64,000 nucleotides of DNA from Enterobacter ludwigii (GCA_023023105.1 CP083824.1:1364001-1428000), one strand, 5' to 3'. Shown: positions 47,288-58,164, numbered from the stretch's first letter. Made by a program: numbers and translations. Notes: generated by a model not told the origin, from the letters alone.

Positions 47288-48826
47288 ATGGTTAAATTTG
47301 TCGCGCGTAGATGGGTGTTAGCGGTGAGCGTGACGGCAGCCCTGGCCGCTAGCCCCGCGTTCGCTGCCAAAGATGTGGTGGTGGCCGTCGGCTCCAATTT
47401 CACCACGCTGGATCCGTATGACGCCAACGACACGCTCTCTCAGGCGGTGGCGAAATCGTTCTATCAGGGACTCTTCGGCCTGGATAAAGAGATGAAGCTC
47501 AAAAACGTGCTGGCTGAGGGGTACACCGTGTCCGACGACGGGCTGGTGTATACCATCACGCTCAGAACCGGCGTGAAATTCCAGGATGGTACAGATTTCA
47601 ATGCGGAGGCGGTAAAGGTTAACCTCGACCGCGCCAGTAATCCGGAAAATAGCCTCAAGCGCTATAACCTGTATAAAAACATCGCCAGCACCGAGGTGGT
47701 CAACCCGACGACGGTAAAAATCACCCTGAAAGAGCCGTTCTCCGCGTTTATCAATATTCTGGCGCATCCGGCGACGGCAATGATTTCCCCTGCCGCGCTG
47801 AAGAAATACGGCAAGGAGATCGGCTTCCACCCTGTTGGCACCGGCCCTTACGAACTGCTGACCTGGAACCAGACCGATTTTGTGAAGGTGAAGAAATTCG
47901 CCGGATACTGGCAGCAGGGGCTGCCGAAGCTGGACACCATTACCTGGCGCCCGGTGGTGGACAACAACACCCGCGCGGCGATGCTGCAAACCGGCGAGGC
48001 GCAGTTTGCTTTCCCGATCCCGTATGAGCAGGCCGCCATTTTGCAGAAAAACAGCAAGCTGGAGCTGGTGGCCAGCCCGTCCATCATGCAGCGCTACATC
48101 AGCATGAACGTGACGCAAAAGCCGTTCGATAACCCGAAGGTGCGGGAGGCCATCAACTATGCCATTAACCGTCAGGCGCTGGTGAAAGTCGCTTTTGCCG
48201 GCTATGCCATTCCGGCGACCGGCGTGCTGCCACCGGCTATCGCGTATGCGCAAAACTATCAGCCGTGGCCGTACGATCCGGCCAAAGCGCGCGAGCTGCT
48301 GAAAGAGGCGGGTTTCCCGAACGGGTTTAGCACCACGCTGTGGTCGTCGCACAATCACAGTACCGCACAGAAGGTGCTGCAGTTCACCCAGCAGCAGCTG
48401 GCACAGGTCGGGATTAAGGTGCAGGTCACCGCGATGGATGCCGGACAGCGTGCGGCTGAAGTGGAAGGTAAAGGGCAAAAAGAGAGCGGCGTGCGGATGT
48501 TCTACACCGGCTGGACGGCCTCGACCGGTGAAGCCGACTGGGCGTTATCACCGTTGTTTGCTTCGCAGAACTGGCCGCCAACCCTGTTCAATACCGCGTT
48601 CTACAGTAACCCGCAGGTGGACAAAGATCTGGCCGATGCGCTGAAAACCACCAAACCGGAAGAGAAGGCCCGCCTCTACAAAGACGCGCAGGATATCATC
48701 TGGAAAGAGTCACCGTGGGTGCCGCTGGTGGTCGAGAAACTGGTGTCAGCCCATAACAAAGCGTTGACCGGTTTCTACATCATGCCGGACACCGGCTTTA
48801 GCTTTGACGATGCGGATATAAAATAA
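47288..48826 (+). CDS. gsiB: Periplasmic glutathione-binding protein GsiB
   Basis: This is a 512-residue SBP family 5 (oligopeptide-type) binding protein for glutathione. Its signal peptide is [26 protein letters not shown], followed by [19 protein letters not shown]. The family stretch [27 protein letters not shown] is present. AGGAGAAC precedes the ATG. It lies between gsiA and the permease genes. Confidence 0.96.
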   Translation: MVKFVARRWVLAVSVTAALAASPAFAAKDVVVAVGSNFTTLDPYDANDTLSQAVAKSFYQGLFGLDKEMKLKNVLAEGYTVSDDGLVYTITLRTGVKFQDGTDFNAEAVKVNLDRASNPENSLKRYNLYKNIASTEVVNPTTVKITLKEPFSAFINILAHPATAMISPAALKKYGKEIGFHPVGTGPYELLTWNQTDFVKVKKFAGYWQQGLPKLDTITWRPVVDNNTRAAMLQTGEAQFAFPIPYEQAAILQKNSKLELVASPSIMQRYISMNVTQKPFDNPKVREAINYAINRQALVKVAFAGYAIPATGVLPPAIAYAQNYQPWPYDPAKARELLKEAGFPNGFSTTLWSSHNHSTAQKVLQFTQQQLAQVGIKVQVTAMDAGQRAAEVEGKGQKESGVRMFYTGWTASTGEADWALSPLFASQNWPPTLFNTAFYSNPQVDKDLADALKTTKPEEKARLYKDAQDIIWKESPWVPLVVEKLVSAHNKALTGFYIMPDTGFSFDDADIK

Positions 48827-48831
48827 CACTC

Positions 48832-49752
48832 ATGCTGAATTATGTTTGTAAACGCCTGCTGGGGCTTATCCCGACGCTGCTGATTGTGGCGGTGCTGGTG
48901 TTTTTGTTTGTCCATATGCTGCCGGGCGATCCGGCGCGTCTGGTTGCGGGGCCTGAAGCGGATGCCGCCGTCATTGAGCTGGTGCGAAAACAACTTGGGC
49001 TCGATCAACCTTTGTATATGCAGTTTCTCCATTATATCTGCAACGTTTTGCAGGGGGATTTTGGTACCTCGATGGTGTCGCGTCGTCCCGTATCAGAAGA
49101 GATTGCCAGCCGCTTTATGCCGACGTTCTGGTTAACGATAGCCAGTATGAGCTGGGCGGTGCTGTTTGGGCTGGGGGCCGGAATTGTCGCGGCCGTCTGG
49201 CGCAACCGCTGGCCGGATAAGCTCGGTATGGCGCTGGCGGTGACCGGTATCTCTTTCCCGGCGTTCGCGCTGGGGATGCTGCTGATGCAGATCTTCTCCG
49301 TCGAACTGGGCTGGCTGCCGACGGTCGGCGCCGATACCTGGAAGCATTACATCCTGCCTTCCATGACGCTGGGGGCTGCCGTTGCGGCGGTGATGGCCCG
49401 CTTTACCCGCGCTTCGTTCGTTGACGTACTTAGCGAAGATTATATCCGCACCGCGCGGGCGAAGGGGGTTAGCGAGAAGTGGGTCGTTCTCAAGCACGGG
49501 TTTCGCAATGCGATGATCCCGGTGGTAACGATGATGGGGCTACAGTTTGGCTTCCTGTTGGGCGGCTCTATTGTGGTGGAAAAGGTCTTCAACTGGCCGG
49601 GGCTGGGGCGTCTGCTGGTCGATTCCGTCGAGATGCGCGACTACCCGGTGATTCAGGCGGAAGTCCTGCTTTTCTCGCTGGAGTTTATTCTTATCAACTT
49701 AGTGGTGGACGTACTCTACGCCGCCATTAACCCGGCCATCAGGTATAAGTAA
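48832..49752 (+). CDS. gsiC: Glutathione ABC transporter permease GsiC
   Basis: This is a 306-residue DppB-type permease with six membrane helices. The EAA loop shows as [28 protein letters not shown]. Its N-terminal helix is [26 protein letters not shown], typical of the family. It starts five bases after gsiB and ends one base before gsiD. It forms the channel with GsiD. Confidence 0.97.
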   Translation: MLNYVCKRLLGLIPTLLIVAVLVFLFVHMLPGDPARLVAGPEADAAVIELVRKQLGLDQPLYMQFLHYICNVLQGDFGTSMVSRRPVSEEIASRFMPTFWLTIASMSWAVLFGLGAGIVAAVWRNRWPDKLGMALAVTGISFPAFALGMLLMQIFSVELGWLPTVGADTWKHYILPSMTLGAAVAAVMARFTRASFVDVLSEDYIRTARAKGVSEKWVVLKHGFRNAMIPVVTMMGLQFGFLLGGSIVVEKVFNWPGLGRLLVDSVEMRDYPVIQAEVLLFSLEFILINLVVDVLYAAINPAIRYK

Positions 49753-49753
49753 G

Positions 49754-50665
49754 ATGCGATTGTTAAACTGGCGACGTCAGGCTGTTTTAAACGCTATGCC
49801 GGGTCTCAAACCGGAACATATCCGCACGCCGTGGTCCGAATTCTGGCGGCGCTTTCGCCGTCAGCCGGTTGCCATGACGGCGGGGTTATTTGTGCTACTG
49901 CTCATCATTCTGGCGATCGTTGCCCCGTGGATAGCGCCGTTTGATGCGGAAAATTATTTTGATTACGACCGGCTGAATGACGGTCCCTCCATGATGCACT
50001 GGTTTGGGGTGGATTCGCTGGGGCGCGATATTTTTAGTCGCGTGCTGGTGGGGGCGCAGATCTCGCTCGCCGCCGGGGTGTTCGCGGTGCTGATTGGCGC
50101 GGCCATCGGTACCGTGCTGGGTCTCGTTGCCGGGTATTATGAAGGCTGGTGGGACCGCATCATCATGCGTATCTGCGATGTATTGTTTGCCTTCCCGGGT
50201 ATTCTGCTGGCGATTGCGGTGGTTGCAATCATGGGCAGCGGCATGGCGAACGTGATCGTTGCGGTGGCGGTCTTTTCCATTCCGGCCTTTGCCCGTCTGG
50301 TGCGCGGCAACACGCTGGTGCTGAAACAGCAGACGTTTATCGAGTCGGCCCGCAGCATGGGGGCCAGCGACGCCACCATCCTGTTCAGCCATATTCTGCC
50401 GGGTACGGTGTCGTCCATCGTGGTCTATTTCACCATGCGTATTGGCGTGTCGATTATCTCGGCGGCCAGCCTGTCGTTTCTGGGATTAGGCGCGCAGCCT
50501 CCGACGCCGGAGTGGGGCGCAATGCTGAACGAGGCGAGGGCAGATATGGTGATTGCACCGCACGTGGCGATCTTCCCGAGCCTGGCTATTTTTCTGACCG
50601 TGCTGGCGTTTAACCTGCTGGGTGACGGGCTGCGCGACGCGCTGGATCCGAGGATTAAGGGGTAG
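49754..50665 (+). CDS. gsiD: Glutathione ABC transporter permease GsiD
   Basis: This is a 303-residue DppC-type permease. The N-terminal OppC segment ([38 protein letters not shown]) is followed by [27 protein letters not shown] and the EAA loop [23 protein letters not shown]. It is the last gene of iaaA-gsiABCD. In K-12 pdeI and dgcI follow; here a REP element and convergent rimO follow directly. Confidence 0.97.
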   Translation: MRLLNWRRQAVLNAMPGLKPEHIRTPWSEFWRRFRRQPVAMTAGLFVLLLIILAIVAPWIAPFDAENYFDYDRLNDGPSMMHWFGVDSLGRDIFSRVLVGAQISLAAGVFAVLIGAAIGTVLGLVAGYYEGWWDRIIMRICDVLFAFPGILLAIAVVAIMGSGMANVIVAVAVFSIPAFARLVRGNTLVLKQQTFIESARSMGASDATILFSHILPGTVSSIVVYFTMRIGVSIISAASLSFLGLGAQPPTPEWGAMLNEARADMVIAPHVAIFPSLAIFLTVLAFNLLGDGLRDALDPRIKG

Positions 50666-50678
50666 TGCAGTGAAATGT

Positions 50679-50706
50679 GCCGGGCGGCGGCTACGCCTTA
50701 CCCGGC
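50679..50706. repeat. REP element
   Basis: GCCGGGCGGCGGCTACGCCTTACCCGGC, a REP palindrome between the convergent gsiD and rimO ends. Confidence 0.8.
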
Positions 50707-50728
50707 ATACAAAAGCGGAGTGGGGAGA

Positions 50729-52054
50729 TTAAACCCGGCTACCCCACAGGTCATACTCGTCCGCGTTTTCAACCTTCACGCGAATAATATCACCCGGCTT
50801 AACGCTGGTTTCACCGTTGAGGTACACCGCTCCGTCGATTTCAGGGGCATCCGCCATGCTGCGGCCAATCGCGCCTTCTTCATCAACTTCGTCGATGATG
50901 ACCATGATCTCGCGACCCACTTTTTCCTGCAGACGCTCGGCAGAGATCTGCTGCTGCAGCTGCATGAAGCGGTTCCAGCGCTCTTCTTTCACCTCTTCCG
51001 GCACCTGGTCCGCCAGCTCGTTGGCGGTTGCGCCTTCTACCGGGCTGTACTTGAAGCAGCCAACGCGGTCCAGACGCGCTTCTTTCAGGAAGTCGAGCAG
51101 CATCTGGAAGTCTTCTTCGGTTTCACCCGGGAAGCCGACGATAAAGGTGGAACGCAGGGTCAGTTCCGGGCAGATTTCACGCCACTGCTTGATGCGTGCC
51201 AGCTGGCGATCAACGGAGCCTGGACGTTTCATCAGCTTCAGAATACGCGGGCTGGCGTGCTGCAGCGGGATGTCCAGGTACGGCAGAATTTTGCCTTCCG
51301 CCATCAGCGGGATCACGTCGTCAACGTGCGGGTAAGGGTAGACGTAATGCAGACGCGTCCAGATACCTAGTTTAGACAGCTGCTCGCACAGGCCGACCAT
51401 GCTGGTTTTCACCGGCTCGCCGTTGTGGAAACCGGAGCGGTGCTTAACGTCCACGCCGTAGGCCGAGGTATCCTGGGATATGACCAGCAGCTCCTTCACG
51501 CCCGCGTCGGCCAGACGTTTCGCTTCCGCCAGCACTTCGCCAATTGGACGGCTCACCAGATCGCCACGCATGGACGGGATAATGCAGAAGGTGCAGCGGT
51601 GGTTGCAGCCTTCAGAAATTTTCAGGTACGCGTAGTGGCGTGGGGTCAGCTTCACACCCTGCTCCGGCACCAGGCTCAGGAACGGGTTGTGCTTTGGTTT
51701 TGGCACGTAGTGATGAACATGTTCCAGCACCTGCTCGTAGCTGTGCGGGCCGGTGATCTCCAGCACTTTCGGGTGCACTTCGCGGATCTGATCCTCTTTC
51801 GCGCCCAGGCAGCCGGTTACAATCACTTTGCCGTTTTCAGTCAGGGCTTCACCGATGGCTTCCAGCGACTCCTGAACCGCGCTGTCGATAAACCCACAGG
51901 TGTTAACGATCACCATATCGGCGTTGTCGTAGCTTGGCACCACGTCATAGCCCTCGGTGCGCAGTTCGGTCAGGATACGTTCGGAATCCACCAGGTTTTT
52001 CGGGCAGCCCAGGGAGACAAAGCCGATTTTCGGCTGGTGCGTAACATTGCTCAT
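50729..52054 (-). CDS. rimO: Ribosomal protein S12 methylthiotransferase RimO
   Basis: This is a 441-residue radical-SAM methylthiotransferase that modifies Asp89 of ribosomal protein S12. The order is an N-terminal UPF0004 domain with Fe-S cysteines ([33 protein letters not shown]), the radical-SAM motif CNHRCTFC (~residue 150), and a C-terminal TRAM domain ending [21 protein letters not shown]. Same length as K-12 YliG. Confidence 0.97.
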   Translation of the reverse strand: MSNVTHQPKIGFVSLGCPKNLVDSERILTELRTEGYDVVPSYDNADMVIVNTCGFIDSAVQESLEAIGEALTENGKVIVTGCLGAKEDQIREVHPKVLEITGPHSYEQVLEHVHHYVPKPKHNPFLSLVPEQGVKLTPRHYAYLKISEGCNHRCTFCIIPSMRGDLVSRPIGEVLAEAKRLADAGVKELLVISQDTSAYGVDVKHRSGFHNGEPVKTSMVGLCEQLSKLGIWTRLHYVYPYPHVDDVIPLMAEGKILPYLDIPLQHASPRILKLMKRPGSVDRQLARIKQWREICPELTLRSTFIVGFPGETEEDFQMLLDFLKEARLDRVGCFKYSPVEGATANELADQVPEEVKEERWNRFMQLQQQISAERLQEKVGREIMVIIDEVDEEGAIGRSMADAPEIDGAVYLNGETSVKPGDIIRVKVENADEYDLWGSRV

Positions 52055-52270
52055 AGGTTAAAAATTCATCAATTATGGAGTTATCAGGGCGGGATTTTAC
52101 AGCGTATCGCGGGGGATTTATACACTCTTTGCAAGGTGGATGCGGTTGGCTGGTGTTGTAACATTGTAAATGATGTTAATCAGTTATGTTTTATTGATCT
52201 GAGGCATTAAATTGTACAAAAAATAACCTTACTCTGAATATGCAAAATGGCTGACAGAGGAGGAAAGAGA

Positions 52271-52654
52271 ATGTCCGTTGACAGACTGAAACGCGATCTG
52301 CTGAACAAGCTGATCAACGCCCGAATCGACCTGGCCGCGTACCTGCAGTTGAGGAAGGCAAAAGGGTATATGTCAGTCAGCGAAAGCGAACATCTGCGTG
52401 ATAATCTGTTTGAACTGTGTAATTTTATGCGTGAAAAAGCACCGACCCTGAAAGCGGAATACTGCGAAAGTGAGCTGATAGCGCTCCGTCGCGCCGCTGA
52501 GGTGCTCTCCATTGCAGGGGTGTGCCTGATGAACGGACGCCACGACTGCCCGAATTTTATCGCTGTTAACGCGGAGAAGCTTGAAAACTGCCTGACAACG
52601 CTCTCTCTTTGCATCATGTGTCTGAACGAGCACGACAAGCTCGAACAGTACTGA
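52271..52654 (+). CDS. bssR: Biofilm regulator BssR (YliH)
   Basis: This is a 127-residue protein matching BssR in length and in KAKGYMSVSESEHLRDN and the C-terminal GRHDCPNFIAVNAEKLENCL. BssR affects biofilm formation and indole/catabolite-linked gene expression in E. coli; no DNA-binding motif is evident and the mechanism is unknown. The ATG at 52271 follows GAGGAGGAAAGAG, a strong ribosome-binding site, and is preferred over the upstream in-frame start. The middle third diverges from K-12. Confidence 0.9.
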   Translation: MSVDRLKRDLLNKLINARIDLAAYLQLRKAKGYMSVSESEHLRDNLFELCNFMREKAPTLKAEYCESELIALRRAAEVLSIAGVCLMNGRHDCPNFIAVNAEKLENCLTTLSLCIMCLNEHDKLEQY

Positions 52655-52658
52655 ATCC

Positions 52659-52680
52659 GGGGGAGGCAACTCCCCCTTCT
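52659..52680 (+). terminator. Terminator of bssR
   Basis: GGGGGAG (52659-52665) and CTCCCCC (52670-52676) form a stem with a GCAA tetraloop, then TTCTGATT. The T-run is weak. Confidence 0.6.
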
Positions 52681-52760
52681 GATTAAGCTTTTGTAAAAGT
52701 GATAACGTGCCCGGGCGTTATGGCTAACCTTTAAGCCATATGCCGTTAAAGGAGCGCGTT

Positions 52761-53879
52761 ATGCCTCGATCCTCGTTGATTTTCCTGCCTACGTTGTTAT
52801 TTTCATTTTCTCTTCTTGCTGCACCGGTCGCGGTCAACGTCGAGGTGTTACAAAACAGACTCGATCATCCCTGGTCTCTGGCGTTTCTGCCGGATAATAA
52901 AGGGCTGCTGGTGACCCTCAGGGGAGGTCAACTCAAACACTGGCAGGCCGGGAGCGGGCTTTCCGCTCCGATTGTCGGCGTGCCGAAGGTATGGGCAAAC
53001 GGTCAGGGAGGATTGCTGGACGTGGCTCTCGCCCCGGATTTTGAAAAATCGCGCCGCATCTGGCTGAGCTTCGCCGAAGCAGGGAGTGACGGCAAAGCCG
53101 GAACTGCGGTGGGCTATGGCCGATTGAGCGACGATCTGACGCGCATTGAAGCCTTCCAGGTGGTGTTCCGCCAGATGCCGAAACTCTCTACCGGGAACCA
53201 TTTTGGTGGACGACTGGTGTTCGATGGTAAAGGCTATCTCTTTATTGGGCTCGGCGAGAACAACCAGCGACCGACGGCGCAGGAACTGGATAAACTGCAG
53301 GGCAAAGTGGTGCGCCTCACCGAAGACGGCAAAGTGCCTGCGGATAACCCGTTCGTGAACACCTCTGGCGCGCGGCCTGAAATCTGGTCCTATGGCATTC
53401 GTAACCCGCAGGGGATGGCGATGAATCCCTGGAGCGACACGCTGTGGCTTAACGAGCATGGTCCGCGCGGCGGAGATGAAATCAATATCCCGGAGAGAGG
53501 AAAAAACTACGGCTGGCCACTGGCAACGCACGGCATTAATTACAGCGGGTTGAAAATTCCGGAAGCCAAAGGTGAGCACGTTGAGGGAACCGAAAAACCG
53601 CTGTTTGTCTGGAAAGTTTCGCCCGCCGTGAGCGGTATGGCGTTCTACAACAGCGACGTCTTTCCACAGTGGAAAAACAAACTGTTTATCGGCGCACTGA
53701 AGGAAAAGGACGTTATTGTGCTGAGCGTGAGTGGCAATAAAGTGACTGAAGACGGGCGGATTTTGGGCGACCGGGAGCAGCGTATCCGTGATGTGAGGGT
53801 GGGACCGGATGGGTATCTGTATGTCCTGACCGATGAGACGGACGGGCAACTGCTGAGAGTCAGCCCGTCCGGAACGTAA
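52761..53879 (+). CDS. yliI: PQQ-dependent aldose sugar dehydrogenase YliI (Asd)
   Basis: This is a 372-residue periplasmic six-bladed beta-propeller of the soluble glucose dehydrogenase family. The signal peptide is MPRSSLIFLPTLLFSFSLLA. Mature motifs include NRLDHPWSLAFLPD, NHFGGRLVFDGKGYLFIGLGE and WSYGIRNPQGMAMNP ... NEHGPRGGDEIN, which hold PQQ and calcium. AAAGGAGCG precedes the ATG at 52761. It converges on gstB with no gap between the two stop codons. Confidence 0.94.
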   Translation: MPRSSLIFLPTLLFSFSLLAAPVAVNVEVLQNRLDHPWSLAFLPDNKGLLVTLRGGQLKHWQAGSGLSAPIVGVPKVWANGQGGLLDVALAPDFEKSRRIWLSFAEAGSDGKAGTAVGYGRLSDDLTRIEAFQVVFRQMPKLSTGNHFGGRLVFDGKGYLFIGLGENNQRPTAQELDKLQGKVVRLTEDGKVPADNPFVNTSGARPEIWSYGIRNPQGMAMNPWSDTLWLNEHGPRGGDEINIPERGKNYGWPLATHGINYSGLKIPEAKGEHVEGTEKPLFVWKVSPAVSGMAFYNSDVFPQWKNKLFIGALKEKDVIVLSVSGNKVTEDGRILGDREQRIRDVRVGPDGYLYVLTDETDGQLLRVSPSGT

Positions 53880-54506
53880 TCAGGTTACCGGGATCATCAC
53901 AACGTTACGGTATGCCGGACGATCGCTAAGCTGCTTTAACCAGCGCTCGAGGTGAGGGCGCGGCGTCCACTTCAGACCCATGTTGGTCAGGTTCCAGACG
54001 AACGGCGCGACGGCGATATCGCCTGTACCAAATGCGTCACCGGAGAACCATTTGTGCTTCGCCAGTTCGTCATCCATCATGGCAAACAGGTTTTCACAGG
54101 CATCCTGTGCGGCATGGATGGCGGGATAATCACGTTCGGCTTCTGGTGTTCTGATCAGTCCCATCAGGATCACGCGATGGGTTGGCGAAAGCGTCTGATT
54201 CGCCCAGTCCATCCACTTTTCACCCTGAGCACGACGAGCCGGATTTTCTACCCACAGGCGACCCTGGCCGTACTGAGCCGCAAGGTAACGCACAATCGTG
54301 TTGGACTCCCAAAGCGTTGCGTCTGTTTCATCATCGCGCAGCAGCGGCACCAGGCCGTTCGGGTTCATGGCCAGATAGTCGGCCTCTTTGTTCACACCAA
54401 ACGATAACCCAGCCATGATTTGATTGAACGGTAAATCAAGCTCCTCCAGTGTCCAGAGCACTTTCTTAACGTTGGTCGAATTGTTCCTGCCCCACAGCGT
54501 AATCAT
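53880..54506 (-). CDS. gstB: Glutathione S-transferase GstB (YliJ)
   Basis: This is a 208-residue glutathione transferase. The thioredoxin-like N-domain ([27 protein letters not shown] ... NPNGLVPLL ... [12 protein letters not shown]) binds glutathione through the conserved cis-Pro and ES pair, and the helical C-domain follows. E. coli GstB acts on bromoacetate and related electrophiles. ATG 54506 has GGGAG upstream and gives the K-12 length. Confidence 0.95.
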   Translation of the reverse strand: MITLWGRNNSTNVKKVLWTLEELDLPFNQIMAGLSFGVNKEADYLAMNPNGLVPLLRDDETDATLWESNTIVRYLAAQYGQGRLWVENPARRAQGEKWMDWANQTLSPTHRVILMGLIRTPEAERDYPAIHAAQDACENLFAMMDDELAKHKWFSGDAFGTGDIAVAPFVWNLTNMGLKWTPRPHLERWLKQLSDRPAYRNVVMIPVT

Positions 54507-54747
54507 ATTTACTCCCGATGAGATGTGAATCCGAGTCAGCTTTTTGCCATGGTGAGATAAACCTAACAATTACGCAACAGAAGACAAAAAAATCGCCTTA
54601 ATCAAAGCGTATCTGAATGTTATTGCATAAACTTTAATAACTTTACCCTCGTTGGGTTTCTTTAACGGTTTTAGTGCGCTATTACTCATCGCTTCTTGCG
54701 ACACGGTGATGTGACGTAATTTTTGAATGGACACTCGGGTGGCATTT

Positions 54748-55953
54748 ATGACGCGAAAAATGACTTCTCTGCGCAGCCTTGCGACAGGCTCTGCGCTCCT
54801 TTTCCTGTTTGCACCAACTCTTTACGCAGCTGAGCAGGCTGCGCCCGAAGCGCCGCCGGTGGACGCGCGCGCCTGGATCCTGATGGACTACTCCAGCGGT
54901 AAAGTGCTGGCGGAAGGCAATGCGGATGAGAAACTCGATCCAGCCAGTCTGACTAAAATAATGACCAGCTATGTGGTCGGCCAGGCGTTAAAAGCAGGCA
55001 AGATCAAGCTTGATGATATGGTTACCATCGGGAAGGACGCCTGGGCGACCGGCAACCCGGCGCTGAGGGGCTCATCAGTGATGTTCCTCAAACCAGGCGA
55101 TCAGGTTTCCGTTTCTGATTTGAATAAAGGGGTGATTATCCAGTCCGGTAACGACGCCTGTATCGCGCTGGCGGATTATGTCGCCGGCAGTCAGGATTCA
55201 TTTATCGGCCTGATGAATGGCTATGCGCAAAAGCTGGGCCTGACCAACACCACCTTTAAAACCGTTCACGGTCTTGATGCGCCGGGCCAGTTCAGCACCG
55301 CCCGTGATATGGCGCTGTTGGGTAAAGCGCTGATCCACGACGTGCCGGATGAATACGCTATCCACAAAGAGAAAGAGTTTACCTTCAATAAAATTCGTCA
55401 GCCGAACCGCAACCGCCTTCTGTGGAGCAGCAACGTCAACGTGGACGGGATGAAAACCGGTACCACGGCCGGGGCGGGATACAACCTGGTGGCTTCTGCA
55501 ACGCAGGGCGACATGCGCCTGATTTCGGTGGTACTGGGGACCAAAACCGACCGTATCCGTTTTAACGAATCAGAAAAATTACTGACCTGGGGATTCCGCT
55601 TCTTTGAAACCGTGACGCCGATTAAACCGGATGCCACGTTCGTCAGCCAGCGCGTCTGGTTTGGTGACAAGAACGAAGTGAATCTGGGGGCCGGTGAGGC
55701 TGGTTCGGTGACCATTCCGCGCGGTCAGCTTAAAAACCTGAAAGCCAGTTATACCCTGACCGAACCGCAGCTCACCGCGCCGCTGAAAAAAGGCCAGGTG
55801 GTGGGGACGATTGATTTCCAGCTTAACGGCAAGTCGATTGAACAGCGTCCGCTGATTGTGATGGAGGCGGTCGAAGAGGGCGGCTTCTTCAGCCGGATGT
55901 GGGATTTTGTATTAATGAAATTCCATAGCTGGTTTGGCAGCTGGTTTAGCTAA
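54748..55953 (+). CDS. dacC: D-alanyl-D-alanine carboxypeptidase DacC (PBP6)
   Basis: This is a 401-residue penicillin-binding protein 6 that trims pentapeptides in the periplasm. A signal peptide ends near LYAA. The active-site Ser67-Leu-Thr-Lys70 motif, Ser133-Gly-Asn and VDGMKTGTT are all intact. The C-terminal amphipathic membrane anchor is [24 protein letters not shown] 54748 gives a length one residue above K-12; an ATG four codons later is possible. A ~240-base AT-rich gap upstream holds the promoter. Confidence 0.95.
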   Translation: MTRKMTSLRSLATGSALLFLFAPTLYAAEQAAPEAPPVDARAWILMDYSSGKVLAEGNADEKLDPASLTKIMTSYVVGQALKAGKIKLDDMVTIGKDAWATGNPALRGSSVMFLKPGDQVSVSDLNKGVIIQSGNDACIALADYVAGSQDSFIGLMNGYAQKLGLTNTTFKTVHGLDAPGQFSTARDMALLGKALIHDVPDEYAIHKEKEFTFNKIRQPNRNRLLWSSNVNVDGMKTGTTAGAGYNLVASATQGDMRLISVVLGTKTDRIRFNESEKLLTWGFRFFETVTPIKPDATFVSQRVWFGDKNEVNLGAGEAGSVTIPRGQLKNLKASYTLTEPQLTAPLKKGQVVGTIDFQLNGKSIEQRPLIVMEAVEEGGFFSRMWDFVLMKFHSWFGSWFS

Positions 55954-55960
55954 GTTTTTT

Positions 55961-55986
55961 GCCGGGTGGCGCTGCGCTTACCCGGC
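55961..55986. repeat. REP element
   Basis: GCCGGGTGGCGCTGCGCTTACCCGGC, a REP palindrome between convergent dacC and deoR, preceded by a T-run. It probably also ends the deoR and dacC transcripts. Confidence 0.8.
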
Positions 55987-55992
55987 ACAACC

Positions 55993-56751
55993 TCAATACA
56001 TCAACTTCACCTGCTGCGCCTTCGCATGGGCGACTATCTCATCATCCGGACGGCAATCGCTGACGATGGCATCAAACTGCGCCAGCTCCCCCATTCTTGC
56101 CGAACGCACCTTGCCAAACTTGCTGTGATCGACCACCAGCACATGATACTGCGCGGCGCTTAATGCCCAGTGTTTCACCGGCAGCTCTTCCAGGTTAAAA
56201 CAGGTCGCCCCCTGACGGGTACTGACGCCCGCTGCGGAGTAAAACGCGATATCCGGGCACAAATTGCTGAGCGTATCCTGAAGATTGAGCGGCTTAAAAA
56301 TGGCGTTACTGGCGTGGAACTCACCACCGCAGAGGATCACCCGACACTCGGGTTTCTCCTGAAGCGCCAGAAAGGTGTTCAGCGAATAACACACAGCAGT
56401 GAAAGGAATACTGCTGTCGATGGCTTCGATTATCCACGGTGTCGTCGTGCCGCAGTCAAAAAACAGCGTCTGATGCGGCTGTACCAGCGAAGCCGCCAGC
56501 CGTGCGGCTTTACGTTTTTCTTCAACCAGGCGCGTTTTTTGATCGCTAATCAGGTAGTGGCTGGCACTGCGTGGCTCCAGCACAATATACCCACCCAGCA
56601 GCACGACGGGCGCGCTATCGCTGTTCAGGTCACGACGAATAGTCATCTCGGAGACGCCAAGCAGCGTGGCAGCCTCTTTCAGATGCAGCTTATCGCTGCG
56701 CTTCAGCGCCTGTAGCAGCTGAGCTATGCGGTCATCGCGTCGTGTTTCCAT
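55993..56751 (-). CDS. deoR: Deoxyribose operon repressor DeoR
   Basis: This is a 252-residue DeoR-family repressor, same length as K-12 DeoR, which controls deoCABD and nupG in response to deoxyribose-5-phosphate. The N-terminal helix-turn-helix is LHLKEAATLLGVSEMTIRRDL (residues ~22-42), and the sensor domain has FFDCGTTTPWIIEAI. It is unlikely to be specific for the TTTCATTCGAAAGTAA sites near ybiV, since DeoR sites differ as far as I know. Confidence 0.95.
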   Translation of the reverse strand: METRRDDRIAQLLQALKRSDKLHLKEAATLLGVSEMTIRRDLNSDSAPVVLLGGYIVLEPRSASHYLISDQKTRLVEEKRKAARLAASLVQPHQTLFFDCGTTTPWIIEAIDSSIPFTAVCYSLNTFLALQEKPECRVILCGGEFHASNAIFKPLNLQDTLSNLCPDIAFYSAAGVSTRQGATCFNLEELPVKHWALSAAQYHVLVVDHSKFGKVRSARMGELAQFDAIVSDCRPDDEIVAHAKAQQVKLMY

Positions 56752-56766
56752 AGAACCTCGTCGTGG

Positions 56767-56796
56767 AAAAAGTGAACCCCCGCAGGGCGGGGGTTC
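56767..56796 (-). terminator. Terminator of PAP2-ybjG unit
   Basis: GAACCCCCGC (56774-56783) and GCGGGGGTTC (56787-56796) form a 10-bp stem with a three-base loop, followed on the minus strand by ACTTTTTCC. It lies 23 bases after the ybjG stop. Confidence 0.85.
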
Positions 56797-56819
56797 AAGT
56801 GTAACCTGTTGAGCCAGGG

Positions 56820-57428
56820 TTAGTCACGCACCCAGCCTTTGCGGATCGGGATCGCAAAGAGGATACGATAGAGGTGGGAGATCCCGCGGTAGAGCGCCTG
56901 ACCAAAGAGGCTCCACAGGATAGCTGCACTCACGCAACCCATCAGCCCCACCAGGAAACCGCCGACCATATCCAGCGGCCAGTGCACGCCCAGGTAAACA
57001 CGCGACCAGGCGATAGCTGCCGCCACCACCATCAGCAGTGCACCAGACCACAGGCGATGCCAGAACAAGAATGCCAGTGCAAAGGTGAAAATCACCGTGC
57101 CGTGGTCGCTCGGGAAGGAGTCATCAGGTGCATGATGCAGGAAGGTATAGCCAGCGTGGGCAACAAAAGGACGATCGTGCGGGAACAGATGCCCCAGTGC
57201 AAAACTCATCAGTACGCTTACCGCAAGGGCCATCGCGACTTTGATAACCAGCTGACGCTGCGCGATGACCTGATTGCGCGGGCCCCATAACCAGAGGATC
57301 ACGGCCAGCACAGGAACGATACTGATCAGATCTTTGGCAAAAAAGGTGGCGATATCAATCATCCACTCCGGCGATGCCGGGGTAGCGTTAATCAGATAAA
57401 ACAGCCCGTAGTTCAATTGTTCTAACAT
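56820..57428 (-). CDS. ybjG: Undecaprenyl-diphosphate phosphatase YbjG (PAP2)
   Basis: This is a 202-residue PAP2-type membrane phosphatase that recycles undecaprenyl diphosphate for cell-wall synthesis. The three catalytic motifs are in GHLFPHDRPFV, DDSFPSDHGTVIF and AWSRVYLGVHWPLDMVGG. ATG 57428 matches the K-12 start. It follows a second PAP2 gene on the same strand with a 7-base gap, so the two are probably co-transcribed. Confidence 0.95.
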   Translation of the reverse strand: MLEQLNYGLFYLINATPASPEWMIDIATFFAKDLISIVPVLAVILWLWGPRNQVIAQRQLVIKVAMALAVSVLMSFALGHLFPHDRPFVAHAGYTFLHHAPDDSFPSDHGTVIFTFALAFLFWHRLWSGALLMVVAAAIAWSRVYLGVHWPLDMVGGFLVGLMGCVSAAILWSLFGQALYRGISHLYRILFAIPIRKGWVRD

Positions 57429-57435
57429 AATGTCG

Positions 57436-58164
57436 TTACTCTTTAGCAAATCGGGTGGAAATAAGGCCATAGACCACCACCTGGGAAAACCAAACCCACC
57501 ACCCAGCCCACAGGTTGTGAGATAAGAAATGTGCGCCGCGCATCACCTGGCCATAACCCATCACCAGGCCTAACACCACGCCAAGTAAGACAAAGGACCA
57601 TGCCAGACGTGGACGCTCGCGCCAGAAGGCAAAAAACAGGCCCATGACCATAAAACCGCTGGACGCGTGACCACCGGGGAAACAACGCCCGGGACCGCTG
57701 TCTGCAGGGACGGAACTGAACAGGGGATAAGAAATAGCCTTACCGCCATATTCCACCAGATCCCACGGGCAGCTGTGATGGCTTACGCTTTTCAGTACGC
57801 CAACCACCAGCGCGCCAAGTCCCATCAACAACGCAGCCGTAACCAGTCTTGCATTACGCTTGTAAGCGCCGTAAAACAGCGCCACGGCACCTAAGGCGAT
57901 GGCGATATACTTCGCCATGCGGTGGTTCAGCAGATCCAGCAGATGGTCTTTCTGCAGCGGGAAACTCTGTGTCGCCGCGTCGTACCAAAAGCCGGTCACC
58001 CATTTGTCGAGCGTTTCATCGCGGGATAACCACGTAAACAGCACGGCAAGGGCTATCAGGACCAGAAGCTGGTAACCATAAAAGCGGGCCGGTAAGCGGT
58101 AAAGTTGTTTTGTCTTATTTGTCTGTAAGTTAGATAATTCTGAACGGCTGGAAGTGAGTGCCAT
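57436..58164 (-). CDS. Second PAP2-family membrane phosphatase
   Basis: This is a 242-residue polytopic protein (five or six helices) of a different PAP2 subgroup from YbjG. Motif 1 is degenerate (KSVSHHSCPWDL, Cys for the usual Arg), motif 2 reads RCFPGGHASSGF, and motif 3 is MRGAHFLSHNLWAGW. This pattern is shared by LpxE/LpxT-like lipid phosphatases. The substrate may be lipid A, phosphatidate or undecaprenyl diphosphate; the sequence does not decide. It is absent from this spot in K-12. It is the first gene of a two-gene unit with ybjG. Confidence 0.85.
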   Translation of the reverse strand: MALTSSRSELSNLQTNKTKQLYRLPARFYGYQLLVLIALAVLFTWLSRDETLDKWVTGFWYDAATQSFPLQKDHLLDLLNHRMAKYIAIALGAVALFYGAYKRNARLVTAALLMGLGALVVGVLKSVSHHSCPWDLVEYGGKAISYPLFSSVPADSGPGRCFPGGHASSGFMVMGLFFAFWRERPRLAWSFVLLGVVLGLVMGYGQVMRGAHFLSHNLWAGWWVWFSQVVVYGLISTRFAKE

